From positions 96,541,519 to 96,605,518 of the forward strand of contig OX393550.1 of assembly GCA_947650365.1 (NCBI GenBank): 64,000 nt of DNA. The letters are read 5' to 3'. The position numbers were made by a program, and so were the translations under genes. The notes beneath the pieces were generated by a model. That model ran no database searches, was not told where the DNA came from, and saw only the letters and a program-made list of their open reading frames with translations. Every line of letters begins with the position of its first letter. The stretch's first letter is position 1. Shown piece after piece: positions 1 through 10,562 of the stretch. This stretch comes from Chamaelirium japonicum (lineage: Eukaryota; Streptophyta; Magnoliopsida; Liliales; Melanthiaceae).

Positions 1-425
1 CTGTGCAGGTGGCCGAAGGCTGGGGATTATGGGCGGGATTGCAAGAGGGTCTCAGAAGTTTTCCATTGGCGTCCCTATGGATCGAAGGCGACTCGCTATC
101 CACAATTCAACTTCTACTCTCAAATGAGCCTCTTGATCCAATCTTAGAAGATTGTCGCGCCTTAATTCAGCTCCGGAGACATGTTCGTATTTCTCACATT
201 TTTCGGGAAGGTAACTCGGTGGCAGACTGGCTAGCTACGAGAGGCAGAATGTCCAGGCAATCACAAATTTGGTATGAGGATTTTCTTGGGCCATTACAAG
301 TGATAGCAGGGAACGATATGAAGGATACCGGGGTCCTGCGCGAATGTAGACAATGATATTGTAGTGATCTTTTGTGCCGGTGTGGCCTTTGTAGTGTAAT
401 GTTTTCTACCAAAAAAAAAAAAAAA
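1..425 (+). mobile_element. LINE 3' end: RNase H domain, UTR and poly(A) tail
   Basis: An open frame enters from the left edge and stops at 354-356. The protein resembles the RNase H (RVT_3-type) domain at the C-terminus of plant LINE ORF2. It has the stretch WIEGDSLSTIQLL, then HIFREGNSVADWLATRG, the usual end of that fold with its late acidic residue. About 55 bases after the stop there is a run of 15 A (411-425), as expected for the 3' end of a retrotransposed LINE. The 5' part lies outside the window. The family assignment comes from motif recognition only. Confidence 0.75.
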
Positions 426-514
426 TGTATTGTTAGTTGTAACTTAATATTTGGTTAGTAATGTTATTATCAGAACTCAACATAGTCTCATTTGTAACTT
501 TTGAAATACTTTAG

Positions 515-2000
515 GATGGCTTAAAAAATCAGCCAAAACAAATCCTATTTCGGTTATGACCTTCTCCATTACAATATTCTCATACGCAGGAATACCCCCG
601 TTAGCCGGCTTTTGTAGCAAATTCTATTTGTTCTTCGCCGCTTTGGAAAAAGGTTCTCGGAAAAAGGTTCTCGTTCCCATGAATCACGATCTGCCCTCTA
701 GCATTGATAACGATTGATCAAATTCCTACTCTGCTTTGAGAAGCTTTTCAGTTTTTCTTATCTATCGTGCTTTTGAACTGCCATAAAAAGAATTCAAAAT
801 ACGTATATCTGGTACTAAATAAACCGTCTTCGCTGGCCGCTCGATGGCCAAGGCACGTTACAACTATCAATGACTCGTGACAAAGGAAGATTCGAGAGAG
901 CCGTCGAATAACCGGCACTGGACTAAACTCTTTTTTTCATGACGTTAACTATCTTTTAGGCTTTTAGGGTCCTTCCTTTTTCATCCGTTTGTAAGACCTA
1001 GCTCCCATTCTTTATCACCAGGCGAGCTAAAGCTTTCGTCTCAATTCATATTTAGCCGCAAGCAATCTGCATTTGTGATCTCGTGTATTTCACTTCTCAG
1101 ACATCTTATTTAGTTACTCCCTCATCTTTTAGCAAAAAGCCGCTCCACAGTGGTAAAGTCTCATCTTTTGTGTTGGCCGGCATCCTAGTTCGTGACTTCC
1201 AGCTCAACTTCCTACTCATGATGATCTAGGCGCTAGAAGTGTTGGTGATGTCGGCCACCTTCACTAAAACAATCGAAAGAGGAATTGACTTATTGGCTTA
1301 TTTCGAACAAGAAGGGGAGGGGGGAGGAGGGGGGCAGTGGTGCAATAATCAATGTTTATCCAACCAATAAAATAAGATATGAAGGTCCAACTCATCTCTA
1401 GCTCATATGAGAACTTTCATTTGAACCTGACTCTTATATTTAGAACTACCGGATCAGCTACTCCGGCTTTTTTGGAACCCTAAAGTCACTCGCCCGTTCA
1501 AACTCTTCCGTACAGCTTCAAACTCCTGTCCATCCCATCGAAAATCATTAGGCCCCTTCCCTTCTGCCTAGTTGTTTAGAAGGCGCTTTTCGTTCTACGA
1601 TCCCTCGGAGCGAAGGGTTAAGCAGGTAGTACGGGCCCAAATGGCATGGGCCCTACCTTAGCCCTGAGCAAGAACTCCATGCCGAGGACAACTCGGAAGT
1701 CGTCCATGTGGACCTTGCGTCTAAATCCATTGCTTGTTCACCCTCGGGGCAATTGAAAGATTCCTTCCCTACTTACAACCTCCCTTACTAAAATGTGAAG
1801 TTGATATCGAGTAGATCGACTTTTTTCTAGTGTGGGGAATGCGCATTAGCCACCGTAGACCAACGCTCACCATTCTTCTGTAGCCCCGACAAAATATGTT
1901 CAGCTTGATACCCCCTTCCTTTCTTGCGCAACGAAGACGACAAGGGCAACAGGGAGCTGATGAAGTCTCATCCTGTAAGCTCAGTGAGGTCATGCATGAT
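515..2000 (+). other. Probable nuclear insertion of mitochondrial DNA (NUMT)
   Basis: This stretch differs in texture from the transposon-rich DNA around it and contains a recognisable piece of mitochondrial nad2 (520-648). The rest has the look of plant mitochondrial non-coding DNA, but I could not name another gene in it. The outer limits are therefore rough. A short duplication (an AAAAAGGTTCTCG motif, twice between 645 and 675) sits where the nad2 match ends, which suggests a rearranged junction. Only the nad2 part is firmly supported. Confidence 0.5.
520..648 (+). pseudogene. nad2: nad2 fragment (mitochondrial NADH dehydrogenase subunit 2)
   Basis: In the frame set by position 541 the DNA reads without a stop for about 43 codons and includes AKTNPI, then FSYAGIPPLAGFCSKFYLFF. 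This is the highly conserved transmembrane core of NADH dehydrogenase subunit 2 (complex I), encoded in plant mitochondria. Similarity stops after FFAAL, where the normal protein continues with a GCGAYF-type segment, so the copy is cut off inside an exon. No start, flanking exon or intron end is recognisable. It is a dead fragment moved to the nucleus. Confidence 0.8.
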
Positions 2001-2370
2001 GGAGTTTTTTACATGTTAAGAACTACTCTTACATCTTGTATAGTATAGAGATAATTGTGCCAAATATTTGCAATTTCTTATAAGTAAAAAGAGGCCAATT
2101 TGTAAAATCTTGAATGGCAACTCTAGTGAGTTCTTCTTTTTGAAAAAAAAAAATTAATAATAAAATAATAATAAAGGAGATCAAGTTACGGTGTTTCTGG
2201 CCACCTTGGTACTAAGTTGAAAAAGTCCCCCAACATAGCCTCTGGTTGAAACAATGGTCTTTCTTTCCATTTTTCCAAGTGCCTAATGCTGATTTCTCCA
2301 AAAAAAAAAAAAAACCTTTGTGACTAGCTCTAAGAAAATTGGCTTTAGCTTGCAGGGTGATGCCACTTGC

Positions 2371-2822
2371 ACCCACTGAGGGCGTGTTTGGTTGCCTGAA
2401 GTTGCGAGGAAGTGGAGAACTGATGGAACTAGTACTTTCATGAACTAAGATTTCTGTCCCAGCTCAGTCATTTGGTTGTGAGGAAATGGGCAAGTTCAGA
2501 ACTTTGGCTTCCATGACTTTTACCGATTTTGTTATTAGGTTGTCATAGATTTTGACCATTAGGGAAGTTTTTGAGCAATTCCCCAACCATCAAGAAGTGT
2601 GAATGTGTGAATTCATATCAGAGCCTTGTGGGTCGAAGTTACATTTACATATTAGGAGGAAGTGGAGGGGCACCAGAAGTCCCAGTTCCAACATCAAATT
2701 GGACTTCCGTGCAACCAAATGCCGGAACTCACCCACTTCGCTGGCTTCTATCGTTTCCGGCTTCTGTGCAATTAAAAACCGGAACTCACCCACTTCGTCG
2801 ATTTCCATTGCTTCGAGCTGCA
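2371..2822. repeat. Transposon-like stretch with an internal direct repeat
   Basis: It begins with GGGCGTGTTTGGTTGCC, a type of end common in plant MITEs. A motif with the core CCGGAACTCACCCACTTCG occurs twice (about 2721 and 2780), about 60 bases apart. I could not find a convincing matching terminus or target duplication, so the class is open. Confidence 0.3.
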
Positions 2823-3175
2823 TTTTTTTTTGGGTAAGCAAAGAACACTACGCTGCTAGGGCCAGCAAAGACTAGCTCCAAAGAAAAGATCGCACATGAC
2901 AATCATCCCGAACCAATATCTGAAGAGCCTATGGAAGAACACCAATGTAGACAAAGTCTCGACCAGAACATCGAGCATTGTTATCCAACCAATCAACAAC
3001 CCGATTCTCCTCTCGGAACACATGTCCAATACTAGTAGGAGATAACACGACGACAATCCTCCGAGAGGATCCACCGACTTTCGGGCAACCCAACACCCCC
3101 TTTGGGTGCCTCCAATTGTCCACATGTTTGTAAAAACAAGTAATTGTTTTTCGTCCAGCCAAAAAAAAAAAAAAC
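2823..3175 (-). mobile_element. LINE RNase H fragment, minus strand
   Basis: Read on the minus strand, the segment encodes HVFREENRVVDWLDNNAR (about 3030-2975), the conserved end of a LINE RNase H domain. It continues with hydrophobic residues and ends in a short A-run (2823-2831 as T on the plus strand). The upstream part is frameshifted. It is a separate copy from the one at the left edge, in the opposite orientation. Confidence 0.6.
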
Positions 3176-3253
3176 TGTTTTTCCAGTATTAGAAGGCACA
3201 AAGATAACTCTCAAGTCCTTCAATTCATAATTCTTCGTTAAACATCCAGATAC

Positions 3254-3345
3254 TCACACGGGCCACACACATACGACACACAGACGACCCACATACAGAC
3301 ACACAAACACAGCATACAAACACACAGGACACAGGACACATAGCT
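3254..3345. repeat. CA-rich simple sequence downstream of the heat-shock gene
   Basis: Imperfect ACAC/CACA repeats mixed with ACAGAC and GGACACA words. They lie just 3' of the small heat-shock gene and are probably in its 3' untranslated region. Confidence 0.5.
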
Positions 3346-3351
3346 TCCAAA

Positions 3352-3831
3352 TCAGCCTGAGATCTCAATGCGTTTCACCTGCGGTTTCTTCACCTCCTCT
3401 TTGGGCACGGTGACGGTGAGCACCCCGTTCTCCATGGCCGCCTTCACCGCCTCCACCTTAGCGTTCTCCGGCAGCCGGAACCGCCTGATGAACCTCCCGC
3501 TGCTCCGCTCCATGCGGTGCCAGGTGTCGGTCTTCTCCTCCTGCTCCCGGCTCCGCTCGCCGCTGATCTGGAGGACCCTCCCTTCCTCCACCTCCACCTT
3601 CACCTCCTCCTTCTTCACCCCCGGGAGGTCAGCCCTGAAGACGTGGGCCTCCGGGGTCTCCTTCCAGTCGATCCGTGCGCCGGCGAAGACCGAGGTGTCG
3701 CCGGCGAGGCCGGAACGGGGCTGAGAGATGAGGGCATTGCATTTGTTGGGAAAGGGGAGCAGGCCATCGAAGGGATCCCACAGATCGAGGGAGAAGGGGT
3801 CGAAGATGTTGGTCCTCGGAATCATCGACAT
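3352..3831 (-). CDS. Cytosolic class I small heat-shock protein (HSP17-18 type)
   Basis: An intact, intronless frame of 159 residues, the normal size and structure for plant class I small heat-shock proteins. The start [21 protein letters not shown] matches the class I N-terminal signature (MSIIP...SLDLWDPF). The alpha-crystallin domain runs from about residue 50 to 145, including [23 protein letters not shown] and the C-terminal GVLTVTVPK consensus (about 136-144). The tail ends KRIEISG with an I-x-I oligomer-docking motif at 155-157. These proteins form cytosolic oligomers that hold unfolding proteins in a refoldable state during heat stress, without ATP. The gene has a TATA box and heat-shock element in the right order upstream, so it is probably functional and heat-inducible. 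It is strongly GC-biased at third positions. Confidence 0.95.
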   Translation of the reverse strand: MSMIPRTNIFDPFSLDLWDPFDGLLPFPNKCNALISQPRSGLAGDTSVFAGARIDWKETPEAHVFRADLPGVKKEEVKVEVEEGRVLQISGERSREQEEKTDTWHRMERSSGRFIRRFRLPENAKVEAVKAAMENGVLTVTVPKEEVKKPQVKRIEISG

Positions 3832-3940
3832 AGTCGCTGCGGAGAGAAAGGATCGACGAGAGATTAATTGCTTCTTGGTGGTGGGATGAACAATTTTGTG
3901 GTGATGCTGTTTGCTGTCGGGGTTCCTCGCTGAGGAGGGT

Positions 3941-3948
3941 TATTTATA
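3941..3948 (-). promoter_or_regulatory. TATA box of the small heat-shock gene
   Basis: TATAAATA on the minus strand, 110 bases upstream of the ATG at 3831. The spacing fits a short 5' leader. Confidence 0.7.
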
Positions 3949-3966
3949 AGGGGGGATTTGCAAAAG

Positions 3967-3984
3967 TTCAAGAAGGTTCGTGAG
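3967..3984 (-). promoter_or_regulatory. Heat-shock element
   Basis: TTCaaGAAggTTCgtGAg is an alternating array of four 5-bp heat-shock-factor units (the last imperfect), about 20 bases upstream of the TATA box. A further CTTCCAGGACCTTC follows at about 3995-4009. This is the standard arrangement for heat-shock-factor control of a small HSP gene. Confidence 0.8.
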
Positions 3985-4029
3985 ACATCGCCAGCTTCCA
4001 GGACCTTCTACCCATTTCCCCCGGCTGAA

Positions 4030-4310
4030 AGAATTATTTAGAAGTACGGGTCAGGTTGGTTCGGGTTTGAGCCAACTCGGAACCGAGTTCGGCTCTACTA
4101 TATTGATACCTAAACCTATCAGAATTGGGCATAGACCCGACCCGACCCGACCCACTATTAGGTCGAATCACCTTTCATCTAGCTTGTTTATTGAGCAAAT
4201 CAATGGGGTTGAGACAACCGTCCTCACCAGGTCGTGTCTAATTACCCACACTGGGTTGAGACTCAAATTGGCTCAACTCGAGAACAAAACTCATATGCAG
4301 TAGTCCACAT
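4030..4310. repeat. GGGTC/CCGAC-rich repeat fragment
   Basis: Contains GGGTCAGGTTGGTTCGGGTTTG and runs of CCCGACCCGACC. It is similar over about 100 bases to the start of the repeat at 13519-14034. It probably derives from the same non-autonomous DNA transposon family, but ends are not visible here. Confidence 0.4.
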
Positions 4311-4580
4311 TTATGTCATGGGTTTCAACTTGGGGGGTTACATCACACTATCACACCAGTTACCGTTTGTTGTTTTACTTGTTTGCTAACGTCGAATCGA
4401 CCGCCAGTGTCACAAGGATCACCTAGCATGGAGAGAGAAAGAGAGAGAGGTTAGGTTTTGGGGATAATGGATGATCATTCTCATTAGGCCAATGAGCCAA
4501 ATTTGTAGGCAATGTACAAGAGGGTGTGGGTAGGGAGGAGATATCCTATACAGGGAGTCTATGTTGTACAATATCCCTAA

Positions 4581-5412
4581 TAAGCCCCCTCAAACTCAAG
4601 GTGGGTTATATACCATGAGTTTGCTAAATAGAAATTGAAAAAGTGGAGTTGGATGCAACTTTGTAAAGAAGTTAGCAACATGCTCACCGGAGGAAACTAA
4701 GGAGATAGATATGGTCCCGGCCTCATACTCCTGATGAGAGTAGTAGCAATCGAGCTCCATGTGCTTCGCCCTCTCATGGAAAACTGGGTTACGGACGATC
4801 TGTATGGCACTCTGGTTATTGCAATGAAGAGCTGTAGGCCCATGAAGCTCAACTCATAGATCTCCAAGAAGACGTCGTAAGTGAACTATCTCTTTGGTAG
4901 TAGAGGCCATAGCTCGAAACTTTGCCTCGGTACTGGAGAAAGAGACGACGCCATGCTTTTTGCTGCGCCAGAAGATGAGTCTCTAAGGAATAGGTAGTAG
5001 TTGGTAGTCCATCGGCGAGTAGTCGGATCCCTAGCCCAGTTAGCGTCCGAGTAGGCACACATGACTAGATTTGAAGTCGAGGACAGTAAGAGTGACCGGA
5101 TGATGGTGCCTCGGAGGTAATGGAGAATCTAAAGAAGAGTAGCATAGTGAGCAGAACGAGGGCCTCGACGAACTGGCTGATAATGTTGACTGCATTAGCA
5201 ATGTTGGGCCTGGTGATGCAAAGGTATACACTCTAACCAACGATCTGCTGGAACCGAATAGGGTCTGAGAGAGACTTGCCATCTGTGGGATGGAGCTTCA
5301 CGTGAAGCTCGAGTGGAGTAGCAACGGAGCGATTATTAGAAAGAGCAGCTCGGCTGAGGATGTCAGCGATATATTTCTGCTGGGAGAGCAGGATATCTCG
5401 CTCACTGTGAGC
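4581..5412 (-). mobile_element. Copia retrotransposon, RT end and RNase H (downstream half)
   Basis: On the minus strand the remnant reads DILLSQQKYIADILSRAAL (about 5400-5345), the end of a Copia reverse transcriptase. It continues into an RNase H with SDANWARDPTTRRWTT (about 5052-5000). The reading frame carries shifts, so it is a dead copy. Beyond it, at about 4580-4600, a minus-strand run of G (TGAGGGGGC) looks like the polypurine tract before a 3' LTR, which would lie at about 4440-4580. The upstream half of the same element is at 9591-10057, displaced by the solo LTR inserted at 5418. Confidence 0.8.
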
Positions 5413-5417
5413 GATCT

Positions 5418-8400
5418 TGTAACACCTGTGGTGTTAGATTTGAGAATAATAGAAATCCTCCATGGCTAGTTTCATCTTTTTGCAGCCAGACTTTTTCTTT
5501 GGGCTTTTTTTCCAATAAATGGATCGTAAACCTATGAGATGTTTTACGTTCACATTCTCCGTAACTTCGAGCATGTCACGATGGTGCGTTCCGTGCAACG
5601 ATCATGTGTATGCGCAGCCAGTTTCGGCAGCCCGACAGGTAAACCCTAGAAAAACGATAATTTGTCGATAGTTGTAGCTGTTTTATTTCTTGCAAAAGAT
5701 CGGATGATCGGATCGTAACGAAACAAGATACGTTAGATGAGGCTCTGAGAGAGCCTTCCAATGAGCCTGAGTTAGGGTCGATCCGACACCCGGGTGAATA
5801 TTTATTGCTATTTTGAGTTTTGGAGTCTTTCCTTCTTTTCGGGAGATCCAGAAGTCAAAAAATTATGTACCAAGTGCTGACGCGTTCGCGTTGACGAAAC
5901 CTTTCCAACGAATCCTCTCAGGCCCTATTCTGACTTCCGGTTTGATAGTTACGGGTGATTATTCTTTTCAGCCCGGTTGATGGACGAATCGCACCCGGAT
6001 TCCAATCGAGCCCGGTTCAGGGCTCGGGAACGAGCCCGACCAGCCCTAGAGCCTGCCTTCCGGTCTCCTAACATAATTTAGGCTCTCTTGACCTCTCTCC
6101 CCAGTTATTAAAATCCGAAATTCGGATGAGAATAATCGGGTAAGATTTTGGGATGATAAACCCCTACCTTTAAGTCCTTATCCCTTCCCCCTTATTAGGA
6201 AACCTTAACCAACCCTATCCCACGTCCCTCCTTATCACAGCCTCCCCCTTTTTCTATAAATAGAGAGAGAGAGAGGAACGTGAGAGAACGTGAGAAAAAG
6301 AGAGAGAGAATGAGAGGAGAGAGAGAGAGAGAGAACGGGAGAGAAAAAGAGAGAAAACGGGAGAGAAAGAGAGAGAGAGATAGAGAGAGAGATGCAGAGA
6401 GAGACAGAGCGAGACGGAGACGGAGAAGGAGGAGAGATCGAGGGAGATGGAGCGCCGACCCGCTCCTCGCCGGAGCCCCGGCGAGCACGCCGAGACACCC
6501 GCAGGTCAGCCACCCCCTCCTCCTCTCAACCCCTCCGCGACCCAACCTGCAACCCCGGCCCTTCATTCTCCCTTGCCGCGGCCCACACGGGCGGACACCG
6601 CCGCCGCACCGAACCCCTCCCCGGCGACCTCCGACCTCCGACCAAGCTCCATGCGAAACTCCCTCCGGCCGGCTCTTGGGCTCCGACGGCCGCTCCGGCC
6701 GCCTCCCACCGCGCCTCCTCCGTGGGGGTGGTGCGGGAGAGGCCGGCCGAGCGCTCGCCGGCGCTCCAGGCCGCCCCTCCCGTCGGCCGCCGGCGCACAG
6801 GAACCAGCCCTTCGGGCTGGTCTCGTGGAGAAGAAGGAGAGGGGGGGGGGGGTAGTTTTGTAATTCCAGGTTTTAATTAAACCCTGAACCCGACCCGACT
6901 TCCCACTGCAACCCGACCCGACTTCCCACTGCAACCCGACCCGACTGCACTGCAACCCGACCCGCTTAAGTGCACAGCAGACCCGGCCCAACAGTGAACC
7001 GGTCTGGTTCACCTGAACCAGACCCGTGAACCAGTGAATTTTGGTTCGACTGCCATTTCTCCGTCCGAACTCGGAATTGGACGAAACCAGCGCCATTTCG
7101 ACCGGCTCGGAAAATACTACCTGTTGGCCATAATTTATCTTAGTAATTATATTGTTTAATATCCTTTTTTATCCTTGGACCGAATCTTATCGCGGTACCG
7201 TGGTTTGACCGCCGTTTCATCGTTCGAACTCGGATTTGGACGAAACCAGCGGCATTGTGCTCAGAATATTGAGTCCCACCTATTAAACCTAGAAGATAAC
7301 CCTAGAACCTCTTCTACCCTAGTGAACCAACCATGCGACCGGTTTTACCGGTTCTACGTGGTTTGACCCGAAACGATCCGACCGAAGACAGATTCCAGCG
7401 AAACTGGAACCATCGGAAAGGGTTCTTCGAGCCCGATTCGATGAGTAGGTTTAGCTTCTGTTTACTTGTTTGACCTAGTATTGTTTAGGTTCGAGTTCTT
7501 CAATCGCACGGATTTGCGTGCTGTCGACTCAATGTTGGTCCCCTATCGAGGGTGCCCGACTATCCTTGGCATAGAACCCTCATCGTAGATTCTTTTGTTT
7601 TAATCGATAGAGTTGTGATGCGGAGCTGTGGTTATTATCAAACCTTGATCGTGGTGATTCAGCGGAGACGGATCAAGGCAGCTAGCAGGAGTCATGTGTA
7701 ATCGACAGCCAGGTGACATCTACTACCCTTGCGTGGTCTTTAATAGTGGGAAATGAGAATGACTAAGGGTAGGTGTCCATGACACTGCATGCGGGCCCCG
7801 CCGGGCATCGTCGCATGTGGTCAAGTGGACCCCGCCTTGCATGCGGAGTCGCGAGTCCGGCGACGCATGCTTAAAATATTAATAGAATAATAATAATGAT
7901 TGCTTTTGATTGTATGCATGGACACCGTAATTAGGATTCCCTTAAATTAATCATTAAATTGAATAACTAATAATTATCGGGACCCACCCTCCTGAGAGGA
8001 GTATGGCAACCCTCGCACACGGGTCACTGGGATGAGTGTTTTACTTTACTGATTTATTATGTTGCATTGGTTGCGAGAGGAGTACGGAACCAGGGGTAAA
8101 TTGTTGAAAATGGTTAAACATTAATAGACTTTTTATTGCTTCATTGTATATGTTGAAAGATGTTATATGTGAATCTACCTGGTTAAAGGGTAGGGACCCC
8201 GTGCGCGTAAGGGCCGTGAACCACCCTGCGCGTACAGCTGAAGTTAAGTAGGTTAGGGGTCACGGGCAATGGTTGTGGTAAAGCCAATAGGAGGTGCCCT
8301 CGAGTAGGGATTGGCCTAGCAACCCCGTCCCGGGGAGTTGAAGTCCCCATAGTAAAGCAAGTTGGGCGGTAAAGCTCCACCGTGAAAGACGGAAAACCCC

Positions 8401-9585
8401 TTATGATCATCTGGGTGACTAGTGCATGGTGTTGGTGGATGCACGGCGAGAGAGTTGGCCCTCTATATCGAAATAAAAGGCCCTATAGTAATGCCCGACC
8501 GGGGGCAGGATGAACAAAATATCCGGGGTTCACATTTTGTTAGAGTGTGTGTTTAATCTATATATGAATTTAGAATTGTATGAATGTTCGCATGATGACC
8601 TTGTAACTTTAGATGAACGTCTTATTTAATTTGCTGTAGAACATTGAATATAATGGACTTTATGTTAGATAACCTAGTGACAGTAGGAATTGCATGTGAA
8701 TATAGACTACTGATAGGTTTAGATTTCATTATGCAAACTTTGATTTTACTAGAACTGATAGATCTTATCTTAATTTATTAAGATTAGTTGTCTCATATTA
8801 TTAAAGACTATTAGGATGTCACTAGCCATTAATTTGGCTAATCTCCCAATTTCCTATTGGGGGCTACTCTTTCCCACGAGTAGGCTCAGTTGCAGGTTCG
8901 GAGGCTCAGGAGTAGCAGTAGGAGCCCAGAGGCGGAGTTAGAGTTGCAGTGTTACCTTTCGGCTTAGTATGTCAATCTTGTAGTCTTTTCTCTTCAGACA
9001 TTGTAATTGTTTTGGAATAAGTGTTTTTATCGGTTAGTTAGTATTCTATGGTTGTAGTTGCAATGGTTCCAGCTGAATTCTTTTGGGTAGGCCTCTCCTC
9101 AAGGCCCCAAGCCTAAGATAGAAAGATGAAAATATAAATGCACATAAATGACTAAATTGATTAACCCTGTAGATCGGAACCCTAGACTGGTGCACCTGAG
9201 TGTTAGGGAGTGGTCGAGACTACTTGGCTAGCCGTCGGAGGCTTGAGCCTCGTGCTCCCTCAGATAGACTCCTGTCAGTATGTAGTGGCACCGATAGGTC
9301 ACACATACTGCGAGGATATGACTTTTGAAGGTCGAGCCGGACTAGATAATGTCTTCTCTCTATTGACATTTCTCTTTCTTTGCTTTTTAATGAAAATGTT
9401 TTCGATAAATCAAATTTAAAAGATTTCCCTCTTGTTTCTCCCTCCTCCTTGTTTTTCATATTAGAGAGCGTAGAAGAAGCCCTGTGAGAACCCAAATTGG
9501 TGTAATCAATTGACCAGACCCAAAATCCCATCCTTTTCTCACCTCACACCCCAGGGATCGGTCTTCAGATTTCTGGGGCGTGACA
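5418..9585 (+). mobile_element. Solo LTR, 4168 bp, Ty3/Gypsy-like (Tekay/Del-type ends)
   Basis: The element starts TGTAACACC and ends GGGGCGTGACA, so it has TG...CA termini. It is flanked on both sides by the same five bases, GATCT (5413-5417 and 9586-9590). It sits precisely inside a Copia reverse-transcriptase frame, which resumes on the other side. No second LTR, primer-binding site or pol domain is visible inside, so it is best read as a solo LTR left by LTR-LTR recombination. Long LTRs with such palindromic-looking TGTAACACC/GGGCGTGACA ends are typical of Tekay/Del chromoviruses; that lineage call is an inference. A TATA box (6255-6262) leads into a GA-rich leader and then a GC-rich block. 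Confidence 0.85.
6255..6262 (+). promoter_or_regulatory. TATA box inside the solo LTR
   Basis: CTATAAATA lies just before a GA-rich stretch (6263-6440) and a GC-rich block (6440-6860). This is the expected position for the LTR promoter at the U3/R junction. Confidence 0.5.
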
Positions 9586-9590
9586 GATCT

Positions 9591-10166
<576 letters not shown>

Positions 10167-10562
10167 CGACTGGGGAGGAGGGGGCGCGGAAGAAAGAGAG
10201 AGAGAGATGAATCGCAACCCTCCGGATCAGATGAATGGCAACCCTTCCGATCGCACTCTCCGATACATCACACTCATCTATCGATCGGATGGACCAAAAT
10301 CAACCTTCGTTTGTTTCGACGGCCCAAAATCAAATTTGGGTTGTCTCCCGAGGTCCCTTATTATATTAGATATATGAAGTACAGTTTGGCTGCAAAAAAA
10401 AAAAAAAACTAGCATATAATTCTATCACTGACCATGAAGCAATTGCGCGGCAAAACTATACACTAGTATTGGAATGAATGGGAGTATATGATACACATTG
10501 ATAATACAACTTGCTGGAAGTAAATACAACTCCAGGTTTCGTAACCCAGCAAAGCTAAGAAG

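Noticed and set aside
3517..3867. Antisense frame over the heat-shock gene
   Set aside because: Shadow of the minus-strand gene caused by its GC-rich third positions.
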